DNA of 10,964 bases from a bacterium. GTDB lineage: Bacteria > UBP14 > UBA6098 > B30-G16. The notes under the pieces are model-generated. The model worked only from the letters and a program-made list of their open reading frames with translations, did no database searches and was not told where the DNA came from. This document shows positions 6,763 through 10,964 of this stretch, one piece after another (position 1 is the stretch's first letter; every line of letters starts with the position of its first letter). Position numbers and translations under genes: made by a program. The stretch lies in contig JAUXEQ010000026.1 of assembly GCA_030620455.1 (NCBI GenBank), positions 1 to 10,964 on the forward strand, written 5' to 3'.

Positions 6763-8970
6763 ATGCCCAGGGGATATTTACCAGACGAGTATACAAAGGG
6801 TCAAAAGGTATACGATGCTAAAATCGTAGGAAGGCTTCTAAAGTATGCCAAACCATACATAGGCTTGATGATTATCGCTTTTTTCCTGTTGATTATGTCT
6901 TCAGCGATCGAGGTGTATCTTCCCACATTGAACCAGAAAGCAATTGATAAACATATAGTTCACAACAATATACTACTATATTTTGGGTCTTCCGATACAT
7001 TGAGGGACAGATTGATAGATCGCTATGGCGGTGGGATGTTTATCGCAGGACAGGACTCCTTTATAATCAACGGTAATATTTTAGATAAAAGCGATCTCAA
7101 GAGAGCCCAAGATTTGGGTGCAGTTCTTCCAGTTAAATTCCTGATTATAGATTTTAAGAATACTCCAGTCGATCTTAGAAGTAAAGTAAAGAAAATAATA
7201 GATTCAAACGATAGGCTTTTCATAAAACTAAGGGGGAAAGCCGGCGAAACCCTTGAAGCAGCGCCGAGTAAAAATTTCTTCTTTCCCAGCAAAGTTAGCA
7301 AAAAAGCTCCCGATTATGCGTTATCATACGGGAACAAGATGAAATTACCTCGTGAGGAACTAAAAGTTCTGATGTCCGGTGATATTAGAGGTATAAGCAA
7401 GATTGCATTAAAGTACTTCATACTGCTAATAATTTCGCTTGTAATACTTTTCTTTCAGATCTATACGCTTAATAAAGTAGCCCAAAATACAATGCACGAT
7501 GTTCGAGTAGACATCGTATCTCATCTTCAAACTCTGTCTCTGAAATATTTTGATAAAAATCCCGTAGGAAGGCTTGTAACCAGAGCAACAAACGATGTCA
7601 ATACGCTTTCTGAGATGTTTACCTCTGTTGTAGTAAATTTGTTAAAGGATTTGATTGTAGTTGTCGGTGTTGGAATAATTCTCTGTCTAATGAATTTAAA
7701 ACTTGCACTGATTCTTTTCATTATAATGCCTTTGTTTTTCCTCGTAACAACTTTCCTAGGAAACAAATTCCGTTCCGCATATAGGGAACTAAGGAAATCA
7801 TTAGCGATACTTAATGCTCGAATCTCTGAAGACTTTGCAGGTGTGAGAATCATTCAGTCGTTTATTCAGGAAATCAATGCGTTCATACGTTTTGATAAAA
7901 CTAATATGAATTATTTCAAATCGAGCATGAGAATTCTTTTAGTTAATGCAATTTTCCGACCTATTATCTCGTTGTTTAGGTACTTTGGGGTTGCTCTCAT
8001 ACTATGGTATGGAGGTGGACAAGTTATACAGGAGTCTATGTCGTTGGGTATGCTTGTGATTTATTTGGCTTACCTCGAGATGTTCTTCCGACCAATTATT
8101 GGAATCTCAGAAAAATATGCAATAATGCAATCGGCAATGGCATCATCGGAGCGTATTTTCTTACTTCTCGACACCGAACCAGATATAAAAACCAAAGAAA
8201 ACGCGTATTTACCGGATGAGGATCAAATTCGAGGAAAAGTAGAATTCAAAAATGTATGGTTTGCATACGAGGATAACAATTGGGTATTAAAGGATGTTTC
8301 TTTTGTAGTAGAACCGAGTGGGACTATTGCGTTAGTTGGTGCTACTGGTGTAGGAAAAACAACAATTACTTCTTTAATCTCGAGGCTTTATGACGTGCAA
8401 AGAGGACAAATTCTTGTGGATGACATCGATATTAGGAACTGGGACGTTAATACACTTCGAAGAACCATAAGCATTGTTTTGCAGGATGTATTTCTTTTCT
8501 CAACGAATATTAATGAAAATATACGCCTTTACGATGAAAAAATAGAAGATCATTCAGTAAAGTCCGCATCTCAGGTTGTCAATGCAGATGAATTTATAGA
8601 TCAATTGCCAAAAGGTTTCGAGGAACCTGTGGCAGAACGTGGAGCCACACTCTCCGCAGGTCAAAGACAATTAATATCCTTCGCAAGAGCTTTAGTTTTT
8701 AAACCGAAGATATTGATACTCGATGAGGCTACAGCTAATATCGATACTCATACCGAGAAACTAATACAAGACGCAATCTCGGTGATGTTATCCTCGAGAA
8801 CATCGATTGTTGTTGCACACCGATTGTCTACGATCCGGAAAGCGAATTTGATTTTAGTAATGCATCACGGTAGGATTGTTGAACGCGGAACCCATGAAGA
8901 GCTGATGCAAAAGAAGGGCTACTACTCCAAACTTTATAAACTCCAATTCCAAAGCAACATTGTAGCCTAA
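6763..8970 (+). CDS. ABC exporter half-transporter (fused membrane and ATPase domains) with large periplasmic insertion
   Basis: A 735-residue type IV ABC exporter subunit that would couple ATP hydrolysis to export across the inner membrane. Helix 1 is at about 33-53 and helix 2 at about 214-234. The other helices lie at about 287-310, 312-332, 395-416 and 428-445. The ATPase domain (about 490-735) is intact: Walker A GATGVGKTT (526-534), Q-loop Gln574, signature LSAGQRQ (630-636), Walker B ILILDEATA with Glu655, and H-loop His686. Between helices 1 and 2 sits about 155 residues where ordinary family members have a short loop, so the protein is 120-150 residues longer than usual. The N-terminal KVYDAKIVGRLLKYAKPY resembles second subunits of heterodimeric exporters, but no partner lies upstream. 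GGAAGGA precedes the ATG by 7 bases. Substrate unknown; a lipid (MsbA-like) or drug exporter is possible. Confidence 0.94.
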   Translation: MPRGYLPDEYTKGQKVYDAKIVGRLLKYAKPYIGLMIIAFFLLIMSSAIEVYLPTLNQKAIDKHIVHNNILLYFGSSDTLRDRLIDRYGGGMFIAGQDSFIINGNILDKSDLKRAQDLGAVLPVKFLIIDFKNTPVDLRSKVKKIIDSNDRLFIKLRGKAGETLEAAPSKNFFFPSKVSKKAPDYALSYGNKMKLPREELKVLMSGDIRGISKIALKYFILLIISLVILFFQIYTLNKVAQNTMHDVRVDIVSHLQTLSLKYFDKNPVGRLVTRATNDVNTLSEMFTSVVVNLLKDLIVVVGVGIILCLMNLKLALILFIIMPLFFLVTTFLGNKFRSAYRELRKSLAILNARISEDFAGVRIIQSFIQEINAFIRFDKTNMNYFKSSMRILLVNAIFRPIISLFRYFGVALILWYGGGQVIQESMSLGMLVIYLAYLEMFFRPIIGISEKYAIMQSAMASSERIFLLLDTEPDIKTKENAYLPDEDQIRGKVEFKNVWFAYEDNNWVLKDVSFVVEPSGTIALVGATGVGKTTITSLISRLYDVQRGQILVDDIDIRNWDVNTLRRTISIVLQDVFLFSTNINENIRLYDEKIEDHSVKSASQVVNADEFIDQLPKGFEEPVAERGATLSAGQRQLISFARALVFKPKILILDEATANIDTHTEKLIQDAISVMLSSRTSIVVAHRLSTIRKANLILVMHHGRIVERGTHEELMQKKGYYSKLYKLQFQSNIVA

Positions 8971-8999
8971 GATTATATTCTATCGATCCTGCAAAATAA

Positions 9000-9027
9000 T
9001 GTATAATTTTCAATTTATGTTTATACA
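9000..9027. repeat. AT-rich inverted repeat downstream of the ABC exporter gene
   Basis: TGTATAA (9000-9006) and TTATACA (9021-9027) are exact reverse complements around a 14-base loop. The dyad starts 30 bases after the ABC gene stop. It has no GC-rich stem or following T-run, so it does not look like a standard terminator; it could be an operator or chance in AT-rich DNA. Confidence 0.35.
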
Positions 9028-9068
9028 GGAACTGATATAAATTATCTCTTCTATCTTACAGGTACATA

Positions 9069-9096
9069 TTGATAATACTTTCATTAACTCGATAAT
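9069..9096 (+). promoter_or_regulatory. Candidate distal promoter for rodA-cdsA
   Basis: TTGATA (9069-9074, 5 of 6) and GATAAT (9091-9096, 5 of 6) are separated by 16 bases. Transcription from about 9103 would give a 5' leader of about 218 bases that includes the palindromic repeat at 9150-9205. It is a better match than the proximal candidate at 9287. Confidence 0.42.
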
Positions 9097-9149
9097 TAAT
9101 CAAAAAACTCCTCGAGTAAAAAGGGAAATATGCGTCAAAACGCTCTCGA

Positions 9150-9205
9150 CACCCTCTCCTTGGGGAGAGGGTGACTCCGACTTTAGTCGGAGTCGGGTGA
9201 GGGGA
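9150..9205 (-). repeat. CCCCTCA-type palindromic repeat, copy 2, with extra hairpin
   Basis: Two adjacent perfect hairpins are present. CACCCTCTCC (9150-9159) pairs with GGAGAGGGTG (9164-9173) around TTGG. GACTCCGACT (9173-9182) pairs with AGTCGGAGTC (9185-9194) around TT. GGGTGAGGGG follows at 9195-9204. Read on the minus strand it begins CCCCTCACCC and includes CTCCCCAAGGAGA, the same core as copy 1 at 6511-6549, so the copies are inverted. The 22-base second hairpin is absent from copy 1. It lies in the 350-base gap before rodA and would fold in the rodA leader if transcription starts at the distal promoter. Confidence 0.75.
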
Positions 9206-9286
9206 TGAATGTAATCCTACTAATAATAATTGAAAACAGTGGAAAAAATAGAAATGAAGATATTCTCATACTATAGACTCGATGCC

Positions 9287-9314
9287 TTGACAAGCAAAGT
9301 AAATCTGATATCTT
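9287..9314 (+). promoter_or_regulatory. Candidate proximal promoter giving a leaderless rodA transcript
   Basis: A perfect TTGACA (9287-9292) is followed after 16 bases by TATCTT (9309-9314, 4 of 6). A start 6-7 bases later falls on the rodA ATG at 9321. The 25 bases before this ATG contain no AGGA or GGAG element, so a leaderless message would be consistent. Confidence 0.33.
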
Positions 9315-9320
9315 GCCAAT

Positions 9321-10508
9321 ATGAAATTCGATATAGTATTATTTCTTTCTGTTCTAATACTGTCCGTAATAGGAATCCTGCTAATTTATTCGGCGGTGGT
9401 AGATACACCGCTTAGAGCTCTTTATCTACGTCAATCTGCATTTTTACTACTGGCTTTTGGAAGTATGTTTTTAATATCTCGAATACCACTGCGTGTCCAT
9501 GATGGTCTAGCATACATTTATTATATCGTTATTTTGCTAATGCTTATCGTAGTCATGCTTCAAAGAGGAAATGTCCATAGGTGGCTCGTATTAGGACCGA
9601 TAAGACTTCAACCGTCTGAATTCTCTAAGTTAGCAATGATATTTGTACTCGGAAGATGGCTGAGAGATCACATCCGAGAAATAAATTCATTTAAAGTTAT
9701 TTTAGGTTCGTTTTTAATTATGCTACCACCGTTTGTTTTGGTAATAATGGAACCAGATTTAGGTTCTGGAATTGTTTTTTTAGTCATCCTGTTTATCATG
9801 CTTCTTGCTGGTGGAGCTCGATTTGTATTAATCCTTCTGTTGCTGAATCCTTTAATTGCAATGATAGCTGCATTTAATAAAATTGCATGGGTTGCTTATT
9901 TTATATTGCTAATTGCCACTTTGATAAAATATAAGACTCGGTTTGCGATGTTCTTTGTCACTGTGACGATTGCAATAATAATGGGGTCTGCAACTCCGTA
10001 TGTGTGGGCTAAATTGCATCCATATCAACGGCAGAGAATTAAGGTTTTCTTTAATCCAACGCACGACCCGTTTGGCGCAGGATATCAATTAATCCAGAGC
10101 AAAATTGCAATAGGTGCTGGCGGATTGACGGGGAAAGGATTTATGAAAGGAACGCAAACTCGTCTTCAATTTCTGCCAGCTAAGCATTCCGATTTTATTT
10201 TTGCTGTTTTAGGAGAACAATTTGGTTTTATTGGTTCTATAATAATTATTTTCCTATATTGGGTAATTATATGGCGGGGTTTGACAATCGCAAAGAACTC
10301 TCGAACACCGTTTTCTTGGATGGTTTCACTGGCTATTGTGGGAATGTTAACCTTTCAGGTTTTCATTAACATAGCCATGACAGTAGGATTTGCGCCAATA
10401 ACCGGTATTCCTCTGCCTTTTTTATCATCCGGGGGATCATCACTTGTTGTATTTTGGTCTGCGGTAGGTATTCTTATGAGTATATATTCCCAAAGGATAG
10501 AGCAATGA
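9321..10508 (+). CDS. rodA: RodA, SEDS-family peptidoglycan glycosyltransferase
   Basis: A 395-residue polytopic protein that polymerises glycan strands from lipid II in the elongation complex, normally with a class B PBP2. About ten membrane helices fill the sequence. SEDS landmarks are RWLVLGPIRLQPSEFSKLA (87-105), EPDLGSG (144-150), HPYQRQRIKVFFNP (233-246), GAGYQLIQSKIAIGAGGLTG (252-271), GKGFMKGTQT (271-280), FLPAKHSDFIFAVLGEQFG (284-302; Asp291 is the conserved essential acidic position) and GIPLPFLSSGGSS (362-374). GTQ-x-x-LxFLPxxHSDFIF and the HPYQ motif favour RodA over FtsW. Length is slightly above the usual 370. An in-frame TGA at 9306-9308 excludes a start much before ATG 9321, and no clear ribosome-binding site precedes it. 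Its TGA overlaps the cdsA ATG. No mreBCD or PBP2 gene is adjacent in the window. Confidence 0.95.
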   Translation: MKFDIVLFLSVLILSVIGILLIYSAVVDTPLRALYLRQSAFLLLAFGSMFLISRIPLRVHDGLAYIYYIVILLMLIVVMLQRGNVHRWLVLGPIRLQPSEFSKLAMIFVLGRWLRDHIREINSFKVILGSFLIMLPPFVLVIMEPDLGSGIVFLVILFIMLLAGGARFVLILLLLNPLIAMIAAFNKIAWVAYFILLIATLIKYKTRFAMFFVTVTIAIIMGSATPYVWAKLHPYQRQRIKVFFNPTHDPFGAGYQLIQSKIAIGAGGLTGKGFMKGTQTRLQFLPAKHSDFIFAVLGEQFGFIGSIIIIFLYWVIIWRGLTIAKNSRTPFSWMVSLAIVGMLTFQVFINIAMTVGFAPITGIPLPFLSSGGSSLVVFWSAVGILMSIYSQRIEQ

Positions 10509-10964
10509 TAAAATCCATTAAACGATCCATTGTGGCAATCATTATCGGACCTCTTGTATTAGCTTTTCTATGGTTTGGTGGATTACCTCTTTCAATACTC
10601 TGTGCTTTAATAGGTATAGCTCTCATTCTTGAGTTTGCAACGCTTACCGACAGAAAATTATTTTGGTGGCAATATGCGTTGATGTGCCTCGCAGTTGTTA
10701 TATGGCATTATATAATTTACACAGGCAACACTTATAAGTTGGAATTTCTCCTCGGTGTTTTTATTGTTATATTCTCATCCGAATTGGCACACATGAAAAA
10801 TAAAGGAACAATTGAACGCGTTGGACAGATGATTTTTCTTATTGTTATAGGTGCACTATTAACATCGACCGCACCGTTGGTAAGAGCGTATAGCCCACAG
10901 TGGGCTGTTTACACTGCAATTTTAGTCTGGATTGTTGACACTGCAGCATATTGGGGAGGCTCGC
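10505..10964 (+). CDS. cdsA: CdsA, phosphatidate cytidylyltransferase, N-terminal part
   Basis: The gene runs off the right edge after 153 codons. The enzyme makes CDP-diacylglycerol from CTP and phosphatidate in the inner membrane, the precursor of the main phospholipids. Five or so hydrophobic helices are visible, and the fragment ends in VWIVDTAAYWGGS (141-153), the conserved W-x-x-D-T-x-AY-x-x-G segment of CdsA proteins in which the Asp belongs to the metal/CTP site. An early Glu (ILEFATL, Glu43) also fits. The ATG overlaps the rodA stop as ATGA, so translation is probably coupled. The C-terminal CdsA signature would lie beyond the window, so completeness cannot be judged. Confidence 0.92.
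   Translation, partial: MIKSIKRSIVAIIIGPLVLAFLWFGGLPLSILCALIGIALILEFATLTDRKLFWWQYALMCLAVVIWHYIIYTGNTYKLEFLLGVFIVIFSSELAHMKNKGTIERVGQMIFLIVIGALLTSTAPLVRAYSPQWAVYTAILVWIVDTAAYWGGS

Noticed and set aside
6511..9205. Two repeat copies as a CRISPR array or insertion-sequence ends
   Set aside because: There are only two diverged copies 2.6 kb apart, with no spacer periodicity, no transposase and no target duplication seen.
9230..9415. Small 61-codon open frame starting with TTG before rodA
   Set aside because: More than half overlaps rodA in another frame, there is no convincing ribosome-binding site and the composition is not protein-like.
1..10964. Reassignment of UGA as a sense codon, which would explain a UAA at the RF2 site
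   Set aside because: Two genes (the membrane protein at 1471 and rodA at 10506) end in TGA within ATGA overlaps, and RF2 itself is present.

Overview
This AT-rich bacterial window comes from a Gram-negative (two-membrane), probably rod-shaped organism. The pointers are an outer-membrane efflux protein with its periplasmic adaptor, a secreted protein ending in a type IX secretion-like (YPNPFN...) sorting domain, and a RodA gene. The YPNPFN-type C-terminal domain is typical of the Fibrobacterota-Chlorobiota-Bacteroidota group and neighbouring uncultivated phyla, so I infer a lineage of that kind. I cannot name a genus. UGA is an ordinary stop codon here: two genes end in it.

Layout. Positions 1-3745 (minus strand) hold one tightly packed operon. 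In transcription order it contains a macro-domain ADP-ribose-binding protein, a large polytopic membrane protein that looks like a GT-C type enzyme, a MacA/HlyD-like efflux adaptor, and the N-terminus of a TolC-family outer-membrane protein that runs off the left edge. Positions 3865-4957 (plus strand) encode peptide chain release factor 2. Its reading frame is split by a programmed +1 frameshift site that matches the classic RF2 site, except that the in-frame stop is UAA rather than UGA. Positions 5015-6355 (minus strand) encode a secreted, probably seven-bladed beta-propeller protein with the sorting domain. Positions 6763-8970 (plus strand) encode an ABC exporter half-transporter with an unusually large insertion after its first membrane helix. 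Positions 9321-10508 encode RodA, which overlaps a CdsA (phosphatidate cytidylyltransferase) gene that runs off the right edge.

The two longer intergenic stretches (6356-6762 and 8971-9320) each hold candidate promoters and one copy of a CCCCTCA.../CTCCCCAAGGAG palindromic repeat. The two copies are in opposite orientation and bracket the ABC exporter gene.

How the genes relate. RodA (peptidoglycan glycan-strand polymerisation) and CdsA (CDP-diacylglycerol synthesis) are translationally coupled envelope-biogenesis genes. The adaptor and TolC-like protein are two parts of a tripartite efflux pump whose inner-membrane component is not seen. The main observation is the RF2 frameshift site with UAA. 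No complete novel defence or mobile system is visible.
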